Shown one piece after another: positions 1 through 7,150 of a DNA stretch of 9,009 bases (positions within the stretch are counted from its first letter, which is position 1; every line of letters begins with the position of its first letter). Made by a program: the position numbers and the translations under genes. The DNA comes from DASQFQ01 sp038327685 (GTDB lineage Bacteria; Actinomycetota; Thermoleophilia; Solirubrobacterales; Solirubrobacteraceae). Below the pieces are notes generated by a model. That model ran no database searches and was not told the DNA's origin. It saw only the letters and a list, made by a program, of their open reading frames with translations. The DNA lies in contig JBBQLH010000129.1 in NCBI GenBank assembly GCA_038327685.1, positions 1-9,009 on the forward strand. The letters are read 5' to 3'.

Positions 1-555
1 AGCGCGATCTTCCTGGCCACGATCTTGGTGATGGTCGTCTACCTGACCGTCACGAGAAGAGACGTCATCACGACAGGAGCCGGACCTGCCACCCATGCCG
101 CCACGAGCGCCGACCGCGTCCTCGTCGTCGCCAACAAGACGGCCGCGACCCCAACGCTCATCGCGGCGGTGCGCGAGCGCGCCGCCGCCAGTCCGGCCAG
201 CTTCTCGCTGCTGGTCCCCAACCCCGATCACCTGGTCTTCGACCGCGTCGGCACCGACATCCACCTCGGTCAGCAGGTGCTCGCGCTGGCCCTGCCCCTG
301 CTCGAGCAGGCGGCCGGAGGCGAGGTCGACGGCCGCGTCGCCAACAGCCCCAACGCCTACGACGACATCGTCGAGGAACTGAACGCCCGCCACTACGACG
401 AGGTCATCCTCTCGACGCTGCCCAGCCACGTCTCACACTGGCTGCACCTCGACCTCCCCAGCCGCATAGCCGAGCTCGGTCACCCACTGACGACCATCAC
501 GCCCAGCCACGAGCGGGAGCACGCATTGGGAGGGTCGCAAGCGGTTGGTGCGTAG
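1..555 (+). CDS. C-terminal part of membrane protein with universal-stress-like domain (5' partial)
   Basis: The reading frame is open from base 1, so the gene starts outside the window; the first in-frame ATG (base 25) lies inside a hydrophobic segment and is not a credible start. The visible 184 residues begin with the end of a transmembrane helix (about residues 1-17, ILVMVVYLTV), then a short TRRD basic stop-transfer and a soluble domain of about 130 residues. That domain has the alternating beta/alpha pattern of Rossmann-like universal stress (USP) folds: RVLVVANKTA as strand 1, a middle SFSLLVPNP strand, and YDEVILSTLPSHVSHWLH near the C terminus. Similar 'TM plus USP-like tail' proteins are common hypothetical proteins in actinobacteria. 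Role unknown; a cytoplasmic ligand- or nucleotide-sensing domain on a membrane anchor is an inference. The next gene (717) is convergent. Confidence 0.7.
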   Translation, partial: SAIFLATILVMVVYLTVTRRDVITTGAGPATHAATSADRVLVVANKTAATPTLIAAVRERAAASPASFSLLVPNPDHLVFDRVGTDIHLGQQVLALALPLLEQAAGGEVDGRVANSPNAYDDIVEELNARHYDEVILSTLPSHVSHWLHLDLPSRIAELGHPLTTITPSHEREHALGGSQAVGA

Positions 556-716
556 GGGCCCGAAGCTGTGAATCGGCGGGGGTTGGACGAGCCCTTACGG
601 AAGCTTATGGTCGCCAACCCGGACGCGACGATCGAAGTTGTCTGTGGGTCATCGACGGCGAGCGACGGGGCGCCAGCACGACCCCCATCCAGTGCCGGGC
701 GAGCGAGTGCCGAGGG

Positions 717-1145
717 CTAACCTTCGCGTGCCGGGTCGGGACGCCCGTAGGCGAGGCACATGAGCGCATTGAGCGAGGCGGTCGGTCCCGGCCAGTGTTC
801 GCGCAGGAGGTCTCGGCCTCCGGCTCGCAGGACCGTGCGCAGGACGAACGCGACGATGATCGCATCGTCGAGCTGCCCGGCGACCGGGATGAAATCAGGC
901 ACCAGATCGAACGGCATTGCGAGGTAGGCGATGAGCGCACCGAGCAGAAGCTTGCTACGGCGCGGAACGCGATCGTCGCCGAGCAGGCGGCGGAAGAGGA
1001 CCAGACAGTCGGGGATGAAGCCGGCAAGCGCCCGAGCGTCCTCCCCCCGTCCTGCAACCACCAGCCAGACGATGAACGCCGCGTAGACGGCAGCGGTGGC
1101 GCCCGCGGCGATCAAGGGCCATTGCCACCAAGTCACCGCCAGCAT
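717..1145 (-). CDS. DUF1232 / YkvA-type small membrane protein
   Basis: Small membrane protein of 142 residues. The diagnostic part is the DUF1232 core at about residues 65-100, where SKLLLGALIAYLAMPFDLVP leads into DFIPVAGQLDDAII; the pattern YL..P.DLVPDFIP..G..DD is the family signature. An N-terminal helix (about 9-31, LIAAGATAAVYAAFIVWLVV) is a clear membrane segment, and the core probably contributes another. The frame extends upstream to 1313 but that stretch is the antisense of the MFS tail and is Arg/Pro/Ser rich, so the ATG at 1145 right before the hydrophobic helix is chosen. No strong Shine-Dalgarno is visible. It begins 34 bp after the MFS stop on the same strand, so the two are likely co-transcribed. 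The biochemical function of DUF1232 is not established. Confidence 0.85.
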   Translation of the reverse strand: MLAVTWWQWPLIAAGATAAVYAAFIVWLVVAGRGEDARALAGFIPDCLVLFRRLLGDDRVPRRSKLLLGALIAYLAMPFDLVPDFIPVAGQLDDAIIVAFVLRTVLRAGGRDLLREHWPGPTASLNALMCLAYGRPDPAREG

Positions 1146-1179
1146 CCTGGCAGGGCGCTTGACCCGAGCGGCGAGTGGC

Positions 1180-2385
1180 TCAGCGCGCCCGCGTCGCGGC
1201 CAAGCCGATGAGTGCAAGGAGCATCCATGCGGCGGCGTATAGGAACGCGGCCGTCGGCGAGACGAGCGTCCACAAGACGCCAGCGATGGCGCTGGCGGCG
1301 AGGTTACCGGCACTCTGCAGCGCGGCCAACATGCCGAAGGCGGATCCGCGCAGTCCGTCGGGAGCGAGGTTGGCGACAGCGGCGTGCTCGGCCGTCTCAG
1401 CGCAGCCGATGGCGGTGCCGGCCGCGACGAAGCAGGCGCTCAGCAGCACGAAGCTCGCGCCGGTCAGCGCGAGGCCGAGGTACGCGAACGCGAACAGCAC
1501 GGCGCCGGCGGCGAGCACCCGCGTGTTGCCGAAGCGGTCGGCGATCCGCCCGGCCGGGATGCTCGCCACCGTGGCGGCGACGTTGTAGGCGGTGTAGAGC
1601 ACGAGCGCGAGCTGCACCGCCGAGTCGCCGGAACGGCCGGGATCAAAGAGCTCGGTGGCGCGCAGGATCAGCAGCGTCGCGGCGAGGTTGCCGAACTCGA
1701 ACGCGCCGACGGCGAGCAGGAGGCGTCCGAGCTGGCCCCGCAGCACGGGCCGAACGCGCAGGCGGATGGGCTGGCGCTGGTGGTGCATGAGCGGCGGGGC
1801 GTGGCGGATGGCGTAGACGATCGCCAGCGCCGCAAGCAGCCCGGGGATGATCGACAGCAGGATCGTCGAGCGCACCCCGATCAGTCCGACGAGGCCGAGC
1901 GCGATCAGCGGGCCGCCGATCGCGCCGAGGTTGTCCATCGCCCGCTCAAAGCCGTAGGCACGGCCGTAGGCGCCCGCCGGCACGACGTCGGCCAGCAGCG
2001 CGTTACGGGACGGAACGCGTAAGCCGCGCGCCGTCCAGGCTGCGGCACGCAGCATTCCGACCTGCCAGACGCTGACCGCGACGCCCGTCAGGCCGGAGAG
2101 CACCGCCGTGGCGGTGTAGCCGCCGACCGCGACGGTGCGTCGCCGTGCCGGGTCGTCGGCCAACGCGCCTCCGCCCAGCCGCGCGACCCCGGCCAAGCCG
2201 TCCGAGACGCCCTCGATCACGCCCAGCGCGACGGCCGGGGCGCCCAGGGTGCCGCTCAGAAGGCTGGGCAGCAACGCGGTCGGGACCTCGTGACCGAGGT
2301 CGGCGAGCAGGCTCGCAGTGCCGATCCCGCGGACGCCGGGCGTCAGCCACCGCTCCGGCCCAGGTTCCACTGAGTCCGCGCTCAT
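1180..2385 (-). CDS. MFS transporter (12-TM major facilitator, probable exporter)
   Basis: Predicted major facilitator of 401 residues, the usual size for a 12-helix member. The frame runs on to 2727, but residues before MSADSVEPGP are Arg/Ser-rich antisense-like sequence, so the ATG at 2385 is used. Hydrophobic helices are spread over the whole length with a central hydrophilic loop at about 198-220 (HHQRQPIRLRVRP). Both halves carry motif-A-like loops: GALADDPARRRTVAVGG at about 73-89 (degenerate) and GRIADRFGNTRVLAAG at 279-294 (near-canonical G.(I/L)(A/S)DR.G..R). The stretch RGLRVPSRNALLADVVP (120-136) with GRAYGFERAMDNLG soon after is typical of a subgroup of actinobacterial drug/metabolite exporters. 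The substrate cannot be told from sequence. It is followed in probable operon by the DUF1232 gene. No clear ribosome site upstream; initiation could be leaderless. Confidence 0.88.
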   Translation of the reverse strand: MSADSVEPGPERWLTPGVRGIGTASLLADLGHEVPTALLPSLLSGTLGAPAVALGVIEGVSDGLAGVARLGGGALADDPARRRTVAVGGYTATAVLSGLTGVAVSVWQVGMLRAAAWTARGLRVPSRNALLADVVPAGAYGRAYGFERAMDNLGAIGGPLIALGLVGLIGVRSTILLSIIPGLLAALAIVYAIRHAPPLMHHQRQPIRLRVRPVLRGQLGRLLLAVGAFEFGNLAATLLILRATELFDPGRSGDSAVQLALVLYTAYNVAATVASIPAGRIADRFGNTRVLAAGAVLFAFAYLGLALTGASFVLLSACFVAAGTAIGCAETAEHAAVANLAPDGLRGSAFGMLAALQSAGNLAASAIAGVLWTLVSPTAAFLYAAAWMLLALIGLAATRAR

Positions 2386-2596
2386 GAGTGCGGGAGTCTT
2401 CCAACCGCGGCCCGTGCGGCGCTCTGTCGAGCGCCGTGAAGGGGTGCGTCCGCGCCCTGGAGGCGGCCGGCGTAGCCGCGCAGCCCGAGCCGTCCGGGGC
2501 CGACCATCGCCCAAGGGTGGCACACCTGCGGCGTGCTGGCGGTGGGCGATCGGCCCCGCACGGGCGGCCACCGACCCGAAGGGAAGGTGCCTCAAA
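2386..2596. other. Gene-free stretch upstream of MFS gene
   Basis: Between the MFS start and the ArdC-like fragment I find no recognisable protein. Several long frames are open on both strands here, but their translations are low-complexity Arg/Pro/Ala/Gly sequences expected from GC-rich DNA. The MFS promoter should lie within this stretch, but I cannot point to a convincing -10/-35 pair. Confidence 0.4.
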
Positions 2597-2743
2597 GCCC
2601 ACACCCGGCAGAGCGACGCCGAGCGCGCCGCTCGCCGACAAGCCGACCGCGACCGCCTCGAGCAGGCCGCCCGGTCCTTGCTGGACTCAGAGGGCTGGCA
2701 GCGCTGGGTCCGCCTCCGCGCGACCAACGGCCTGGCGCGCTAC
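2597..2743 (+). pseudogene. ArdC-like N-terminal domain fragment (truncated)
   Basis: About 49 codons on the + strand read as a protein-like segment: ERAARRQADRDRLEQAARSL, then LDSEGWQRWVRLRATNGLARY. From memory this matches the start of actinobacterial ArdC-type single-stranded-DNA-binding (antirestriction) domains, where 'L..SEGW.RW.R.R..NGLARYS..NQ' begins the fold. After LARY (ending at 2743) the expected S..NQLLI continuation is absent and the frame runs into WGGASARLMC, with the tail of the broken kinase gene beginning only 36 bp later on the other strand. No in-frame ATG or ribosome site is visible near the 5' end, though the same frame stays open further upstream. I read this as a fragment left by a deletion or insertion junction at about 2744. 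The family call rests on recall of the motif, not a search. Confidence 0.5.
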
Positions 2744-2779
2744 TGGGGAGGGGCGTCGGCAAGGCTGATGTGCGGTCAC

Positions 2780-3283
2780 TTAAGAGGGGGGGTCGAAGAG
2801 CGCGAGCTCCTCAGCGTCCGGGCGCTGGATGATCGCTGCGTACCCTCCAGGTCAGCGAGGGTGAGAGGTCTGTGGCCGAGTTGCGCTCCATGTCACGGTC
2901 TTGAACGCGGGCCCACAGGACGCGCAATGGTGCGTCGAGGAACCGGAGTTCCACGGCTGCGCCGATCTGGCGCGCACGGTCGCGGAGAGCGTCGCGCTCG
3001 GCGCGTCCCAGGTGCCCCATTCGATGATCACGATCGTGCCGAGTTCGAGCAGGCGTTGCGCGAGCCGCCATTGGAGTTGCTCGATCTGTTCTCGCGTGCT
3101 CCCATCGAATAGATCGATCTTGAGGTCGGCCATCCACTCGTCGGGGGGGAAGCGAACCGCCCCGAGATCGTGCTCGAGTTGCTGGGCGAGCGTCGTCTTG
3201 CCGGTGGCAGGAAGTCCGCTGACGATGATGAGCCGGCCGGGGCCGCTGGTTTCGCGTCGCTCACGCGGGGGTGAGCATGGCAT
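2780..3283 (-). pseudogene. AAA_33-type P-loop kinase/ATPase, multiply frameshifted
   Basis: Start taken at ATG 3283. Residues 17-31 give RLIIVSGLPATGKTT, a Walker A (GLPATGKT) after a beta strand, followed by an AVRFPPDEWMADL motif and a QLQWRLAQRLLELGTIVIIE strand and EWGTW, typical of small P-loop kinase-like proteins of about 165 residues (zeta-toxin/chloramphenicol-phosphotransferase-like superfamily). Right after EWGTW the family sequence moves to the next frame: GRAERDALRDRARQIGAAVE then LRFLDAPLRVLWARVQDRDMERN. Around 2863-2868 it moves again to LTLADLEG and at about 2843-2845 once more to YAAIIQRPDAEELALFDPPS, ending at TAA 2780-2782. Two of the shifts are explained by one missing G in a GGG run (3007-3009 and 2843-2845). 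Reassembled length (about 168 codons) equals a full family member, so the gene is entire but broken. Substrate unknown. Confidence 0.8.
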
Positions 3284-3542
3284 GGCCGATTGCCTGTCCA
3301 CGACGTGATGCGAGCCCGTCTTGTGGCCGGTTCGCGCGTAAAGCATGAAGAGCGCGGCGACAGATGAAGGGGCGATGAGACGCTGGCTGAGTCCGGGGTG
3401 TTGACGCCTGCACGCAGCCGACCTTCGGTTCCTGTGGCCGATGCTCTCGGGGCCGAATCCCAAATGTTCATCGGGTTCGCGTCGCGTGCACTGCATCCCG
3501 CGCTGCGAACGAATTCCAGCGTCGGCGCCGACATTGGGTCGA
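3284..3542. other. Intergenic stretch, no gene recognised
   Basis: Separates the kinase pseudogene from the Fic pseudogene on the same strand. The kinase frame stays open upstream into this region, but its translation has no family character before the ATG at 3283. This stretch looks somewhat less GC-rich than its surroundings. I see no promoter or terminator that I would defend. Confidence 0.4.
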
Positions 3543-4591
3543 CTATGAGACGCGCCGCCAGCGCGCCGACCGGCCCGTCCCCAGCGACGCGATGATGCCC
3601 ACGTCGCGAAGCCGCGCGAGGACCTTGGCGATCATCGAGTCGCTGGCGCCTAAGGCGGCGTTGCGGACGTCGGCGATGGTGAACTCCTCAGCGATGCCTT
3701 CCTGGACGAAGTGCTCGATCGCGGCGGTCTTGGCGCCGCGCCCACCCGAGACGCTGCCGACACACAGCTCGAACTCCCGGTAGGCGGCGAGGATCACCCC
3801 GAGCAGGTACTCGAGCCACAGCCAGATGTCGTGCTGGTCTTCGTACCAGCCGCGGCCCGCGGCCTGCAGCGAGTCGTAGTAGCTGGCCCGGGTCTCGATC
3901 ACGAGGCGTTCGAGGCTGACGTAGCGACCGGCGGTGTAGCCGTCCTGGTACAGGGCCAGCAGCGTCAGCAGCCGCGCCATCCGGCCGTTGCCATCGCGGA
4001 ACGGATGGATCGCCATGAAGTCGAAGATGTAGCAGCCGACCAGCAGCAGGGGGTGATGGCTGCCGGCGTCGCGCTCGTCGAGAAACCGCTGATGCAGCTC
4101 GTCCATCGCCGCGGGTGTCGCCATGGCCGGGACGGTCTGGAAGCGCACCCGTGTGCTCCCGTCCGGCAGCGTCTCGCTGATCGCGTTGTCGATGTTCTTC
4201 CAGCGGCCGGCGGGCACGCTCGTGAACGCGTACAGATCGCCATGCAGCTGCTCGACTACGGACGGGCGAAACGGGATGTCAAACGCGCTCGAGTGGATCG
4301 TGTCGAGCACGTTGCGATAGCCCGCGATCTCCGCCTCGGAGCGGTTACGCGGCGTCGTCTTGTCTGCGACGAGCTCGCGGACGCGTTTGTGCGGCGCGAC
4401 GACGCCCTCGATCGCGTTGGACGCCTCGGGCTCTGGATCCGCGCGACGTCGACCAGTGCGTCGAGGATCCGCGGGCGCTGGCGGCGCAACGCGTCCTCGC
4501 GCCCGCGCGACGTGTCGATCTCACCGAGGGTGCGCGCGATGCCGGCGGGGACAAGTCCGATCTGCGTGTCGAGTGCGCGGAACGTGCGCAT
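3543..4591 (-). pseudogene. Fic-domain AMPylase-type protein with C-terminal winged helix, one frameshift
   Basis: Fic proteins transfer AMP (or related groups) to target hydroxyls. The catalytic motif HPFRDGNGRMAR is intact at 3972-4007 and matches HPFx(D/E)GNGRxxR. The N-terminal part starts MRTFRALDTQIGLVP at ATG 4591 and runs 54 codons to RIQS (4430); the continuation EASNAIEGVVAPHKRVRELV is in another frame from 4427. SNAIEG fits the inhibitory (S/T)xxxE(G/N) motif, placed before the Fic core as in class II Fic proteins. One missing base, most simply a C in the CCC at 4428-4430, repairs the gene to about 349 residues, a normal length. The last 65 residues, including EEFTIADVRNAALGASDSMI and KVLARLRDVGIIASLGTGRS, look like a winged helix-turn-helix, as in many Fic proteins. 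The downstream part could still be made from a GTG at 4310, lacking the inhibitory helix. Stop TAG at 3543-3545. Confidence 0.85.
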
Positions 4592-4614
4592 GACATGAAC
4601 GGCGCACCACGCAC

Positions 4615-4655
4615 GCTAAACCACGCAATGAACCGTCCTCATTGTGCCGTTTAGC
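4615..4655. promoter_or_regulatory. 41-bp imperfect palindrome, candidate operator upstream of fic
   Basis: The arms are GCTAAAC-N4-CAATGA (4615-4631) and TCATTG-N4-GTTTAGC (4639-4655), separated by ACCGTCC. Of 17 arm positions 14 pair; the mismatches fall in the N4 spacer. The outer 7-bp and inner 6-bp blocks are perfect. It ends 23 bp before the fic start codon and is more AT-rich than its surroundings. Two blocks per arm suggest a dimeric or tetrameric DNA-binding protein; the winged helix of the Fic protein is an obvious but unproven candidate. An RNA hairpin role is possible but there is no T-run. Confidence 0.5.
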
Positions 4656-4669
4656 CCCGACGTTGTCAT
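4641..4669 (-). promoter_or_regulatory. Candidate sigma-70-type promoter for fic
   Basis: Read on the minus strand: -35 ATGACA (4664-4669), 17-bp spacer, -10 CACAAT (4641-4646), predicting transcription start near 4634 and a leader of about 43 nt. The -35 matches TTGACA at 5/6 and the -10 matches TATAAT at 4/6. The palindrome overlaps the -10 and start site, the arrangement expected of a repressor site. Prediction only. Confidence 0.35.
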
Positions 4670-4884
4670 GTTCTGCCGGTTGTCGCGGTGGTGTCGTTGC
4701 AGCACTGATGCAGCGCGAGCGCGCCAGCGTGCCTCCGAACGAGGAAACGCAGCCCCGCCCGAGCCCTTCACCACCACCCGCCCAACCGCTTACTGCAAGC
4801 GGCCCACTCCCGACGCTTGCTGCACGATCGAGGTGTAGACCGACGCGTGTTCTTTGGTGCACTCGGAAACGCTCGGCGGCCCGC

Positions 4885-6309
4885 TCACCGGGTCGCCGGG
4901 GAGCGGACGGCGGGCTCGTGGCCACTGGGCTCGGAAGCGGTCGTGGGCACCTCGATGCCCACGACCGCGCCGTGAGCGCCGTCGTCGACCCAAACCGCGC
5001 CACCGTGCGCGGCGACGAGGTCCCGGGTGATCGCGAGCCCGAGTCCGCTACCGCCCGTGGTTCGGGTGCGAGCGGCGTCGACGCGGTAGAACCGGTCGAA
5101 GACGCGCTGCCGGTGCTCGGCCGGAATGCCCGGGCCCTCGTCCTCCACGGTCACCCGGCCCCTCGAGTCGTGCCGGGTCGTGTGAACGGTCACCTTGCCG
5201 CCGGCTGGACTGAACTTGATCGCGTTCTCGACGACGTTGCGGATCGCGTGGCGAAGCCTCTCGGGATCGGCGAGAACGGGCACGGCTGCGCGCCGGTGAT
5301 CGATGGTGACCTCGCGGGCGTCGGCGACGGCACGCACGCTTTCGATCACCGACTCTGTCAGCGCGTCGAGGTCTAGCGGCTCCCGCGCGAGGACCAGTCC
5401 TTCGTCGACGGTGGCCAGCGTCAGGAGGTCGTTGACCGTGCGGCTCATGCGATCGACCTCTTCCCGGGCGCTGATCAAAACCCGCCTGGCGGCCGGCGGC
5501 TGGTCGTCGGTCCTCAAGCTGACGTCGATCTCCGAGCGCATCGCCGCAAGCGGCGTTCGCAGTTCGTGCGAGGCGTCGGCCACGAGGCGCCGCTGCTCTT
5601 CGACGCCATGCTCGATGCGGTCCAGCATCGTGTTGAGCGTATGAGCCAGGTGCGCCAGCTCGTCGCGGGTCCGCGGCTCGGGTACGCGGTCCTCCAGCCG
5701 ATCGACGCCGATCGCTGCGGCGGTGCTCGCCATCTCCTCGACGGGCCTCAGCGATCGTCTCGCCAGCAACCAGCCACCGATGGCCGTGGCGAGCAGCGCC
5801 GCCGGACCGGCGAGCAGGAGGAGCACCACGACGCGCCGGACCGATCGCTGCACCGACTTCAGCGACTGGCCGGCGACGATGACCTGCTGCCTGCCGTCCC
5901 GCCGGACGGTACGGGCCGTGAGCCTGAAGGACTCGTGCTCGGGGCCCAGCGACCGCGTGACGACAAAGGTGGCGCCGGTCAGTACGGCGGCGAGGTCGCT
6001 GCTGTCGATCATCGGGCTGCGCGCGACCGGATCGCCGAAGGTCGACACGATCCGGCCTCCGGGCTCGAGCAGCTGGGCGGCGGCGCGCTCCCCCTTGAGC
6101 ACCGTTCCCGCCGAGCCGGGGAACTCGGGCGCGCCGTCGGCGCGGTAGTCGGTGGCGATCTGGGCAGCAGCGGGACGCAGGTTGGTGTCGATCGCACCCA
6201 CGAGGTCGGCCTTCAGTCGCACCACCAGGAACGCGCCGACCGCGGCGATGATGACCGCCAGCAGGCAGACGTACCAGACCGTCATGCGCAGGCGGATGGG
6301 GAGGCTCAC
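4885..6309 (-). CDS. Two-component sensor histidine kinase (HAMP, HisKA, HATPase_c)
   Basis: Membrane kinase of 474 residues from GTG 6309, which overlaps the regulator's TGA as GTGA, so translation is probably coupled; the frame's earlier part (to 6447) is antisense-like overlap with the regulator. Domains: TM1 about 11-31 (VWYVCLLAVIIAAVGAFLVV); extracytoplasmic sensor about 32-159; TM2 about 160-183 (VVVLLLLAGPAALLATAIGG); HAMP about 184-235 with RRSLRPVEEMA; HisKA with H-box DASHELRTPLAAM, phospho-acceptor His248; N-box RNVVENAIKFSP (Asn362 region); G1 DEGPGIP (about 390-396); F-box VFDRFYRVD; G2 GGSGLGLAI (about 419-427). All catalytic boxes are intact. It belongs to the OmpR-partner class of kinases and should phosphorylate the adjacent regulator. 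The sensor domain has no fold I recognise. The nearby PepSY protein is a plausible partner or target. Confidence 0.95.
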   Translation of the reverse strand: MSLPIRLRMTVWYVCLLAVIIAAVGAFLVVRLKADLVGAIDTNLRPAAAQIATDYRADGAPEFPGSAGTVLKGERAAAQLLEPGGRIVSTFGDPVARSPMIDSSDLAAVLTGATFVVTRSLGPEHESFRLTARTVRRDGRQQVIVAGQSLKSVQRSVRRVVVLLLLAGPAALLATAIGGWLLARRSLRPVEEMASTAAAIGVDRLEDRVPEPRTRDELAHLAHTLNTMLDRIEHGVEEQRRLVADASHELRTPLAAMRSEIDVSLRTDDQPPAARRVLISAREEVDRMSRTVNDLLTLATVDEGLVLAREPLDLDALTESVIESVRAVADAREVTIDHRRAAVPVLADPERLRHAIRNVVENAIKFSPAGGKVTVHTTRHDSRGRVTVEDEGPGIPAEHRQRVFDRFYRVDAARTRTTGGSGLGLAITRDLVAAHGGAVWVDDGAHGAVVGIEVPTTASEPSGHEPAVRSPATR

Positions 6310-6980
6310 GGCGGAGGGTCCAGCTTGAAGCCCACGCCGCGTATCGTGTGGATGAGCGGGCTGTCGAAGGGCTGCTCCAGCTTTCGTCGCAGAGATCCGA
6401 CGTACTGGTCGACGATGTTCGTGGAGCCCAGGTAGTTCTCGTCCCACACATGCTCCAGGAGCATCGTTCGGCTGACCACCTGGCCCGCGTGGCGGACGAG
6501 GAACTCGAGCACGGCGAACTCGCGAGCGGTCAGCTCGACTCCCGTTCCCTCGCGCTCCACTTCGTGCGTGGCGGGGTCGACCATCAGATCGCCGACCACG
6601 AGCGTCGCCGGCCGCTCGGTCGGCGTGCGTCGGGTCAGAGCGCGCAGCCGGGCGAGCAGCTCACCGAAGTCAAACGGCTTGGCGAGGTAGTCGTCAGCGC
6701 CCACGTCGAGGCCTCGGATGCGATCCGAGACATCGGCACGTGCCGTGAGCATCAGCACCGGCGCCCAGCATCTTCGATCCCGCAGGACCCGGCACACCTC
6801 GAGCCCGCCGCGCTCGGGCAGCATGACGTCGAGCACGATCGCGTCGTAGTCCCAGACCCCGGCCTGGATCAGCGCAGCGTCGCCGTCGGCGACGACGTCG
6901 ACCGCGTAGCCCTCGCTGCGAAGTCCACGGCTCACCGCGTTGGAGAGCTTGGCGTCGTCTTCGACCAGGAGCACTCGCAC
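6306..6980 (-). CDS. OmpR/PhoB-family response regulator
   Basis: DNA-binding regulator of 224 residues. Receiver domain 1-115: acidic pocket E7-D8-D9 (VRVLLVEDDAK), phospho-acceptor Asp51 (YDAIVLDVMLPE), Thr79 (LMLTAR), Lys101 (DDYLAKPF), all present. The effector domain (about 125-224) is a winged helix with VELTAREFAVLEFLVRHAGQ and VDQYVGSLRRKLE, ending IHTIRGVGFKL, canonical for the OmpR class. Start: two adjacent GTG codons (6983, 6980) follow GGAG; the second is 6 nt from GGAG and begins VRVLLVEDD, so it is preferred over the upstream alternatives of the open frame (to 7037). It overlaps the kinase by 4 bp and lies 237 bp after the PepSY stop, same strand. Likely regulates PepSY and possibly the divergent kelch gene. 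Confidence 0.95.
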   Translation of the reverse strand: MRVLLVEDDAKLSNAVSRGLRSEGYAVDVVADGDAALIQAGVWDYDAIVLDVMLPERGGLEVCRVLRDRRCWAPVLMLTARADVSDRIRGLDVGADDYLAKPFDFGELLARLRALTRRTPTERPATLVVGDLMVDPATHEVEREGTGVELTAREFAVLEFLVRHAGQVVSRTMLLEHVWDENYLGSTNIVDQYVGSLRRKLEQPFDSPLIHTIRGVGFKLDPPP

Positions 6981-6986
6981 CACAAG

Positions 6987-6990
6987 CTCC
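6987..6990 (-). promoter_or_regulatory. Ribosome binding site of the response regulator
   Basis: GGAG on the minus strand, followed by CTTGTG and then the chosen GTG at 6980. The spacing is 6 nt to that GTG but only 3 nt to the one before it, which decides between the two tandem GTG codons. Confidence 0.55.
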
Positions 6991-7150
6991 AGCGTGTCAG
7001 AGCGTGTCGAAGAGCACCCGCTCGCCGCGGTCAGCACCGCCGGCGATCGGGCGAGGTCTCACGCTCGGATGAGCCGTCCCGCCGGACCTCGGCGAGGACG
7101 CGCGCCCGGTCGCGCCGATCTCGGCGAGCGCGAGCGCCGGCGAGCAGGCA

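Larger units (their letters stand above)
4592..4884. other. Intergenic region between histidine kinase stop and fic start
   Basis: Besides the palindrome and promoter described separately, this stretch holds a small inverted repeat CCGCTT-ACTGC-AAGCGG at 4786-4802 (6-bp stem, 5-nt loop). It could help end the kinase transcript, but it has no following T-run and is weak. No gene is supported; open frames on the plus strand here are the antisense of the kinase. Confidence 0.4.

Noticed and set aside
560..716. Short plus-strand stretch reading KLMVANPDATIEVV, reminiscent of deazaflavin-dependent nitroreductases.
   Set aside because: Only about a dozen residues fit the family and the sequence after them does not, in any frame. 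Too little to call a remnant.
2318..3112. Long plus-strand open frame of 264 codons.
   Set aside because: Arises from GC-rich composition; only the 2597-2743 part is protein-like, and its 3' part is the antisense of the kinase pseudogene.
2780..3283. Programmed ribosomal frameshifting as explanation of the broken kinase.
   Set aside because: About three separate shifts are needed, without slippery heptamers or downstream structure that I can see; decay or sequence error is simpler.
4786..4802. Inverted repeat CCGCTT-ACTGC-AAGCGG as terminator of the kinase transcript.
   Set aside because: Six-base stem with no T-run; too weak to list as a terminator on its own.
4790..4880. Minus-strand stretch SECTKEHASVYTSIVQQASG downstream of the kinase, less Arg-rich than surrounding antisense.
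   Set aside because: About 25 residues, no family recognised, no start or ribosome site of its own; possibly a scrap of a lost gene but unsupported.
4642..5376. Long plus-strand frame opposite the kinase C terminus and similar frames at 5566-6435 and 6348-7451.
   Set aside because: Antisense shadows of the histidine kinase and response regulator, whose domains are unambiguous on the other strand.
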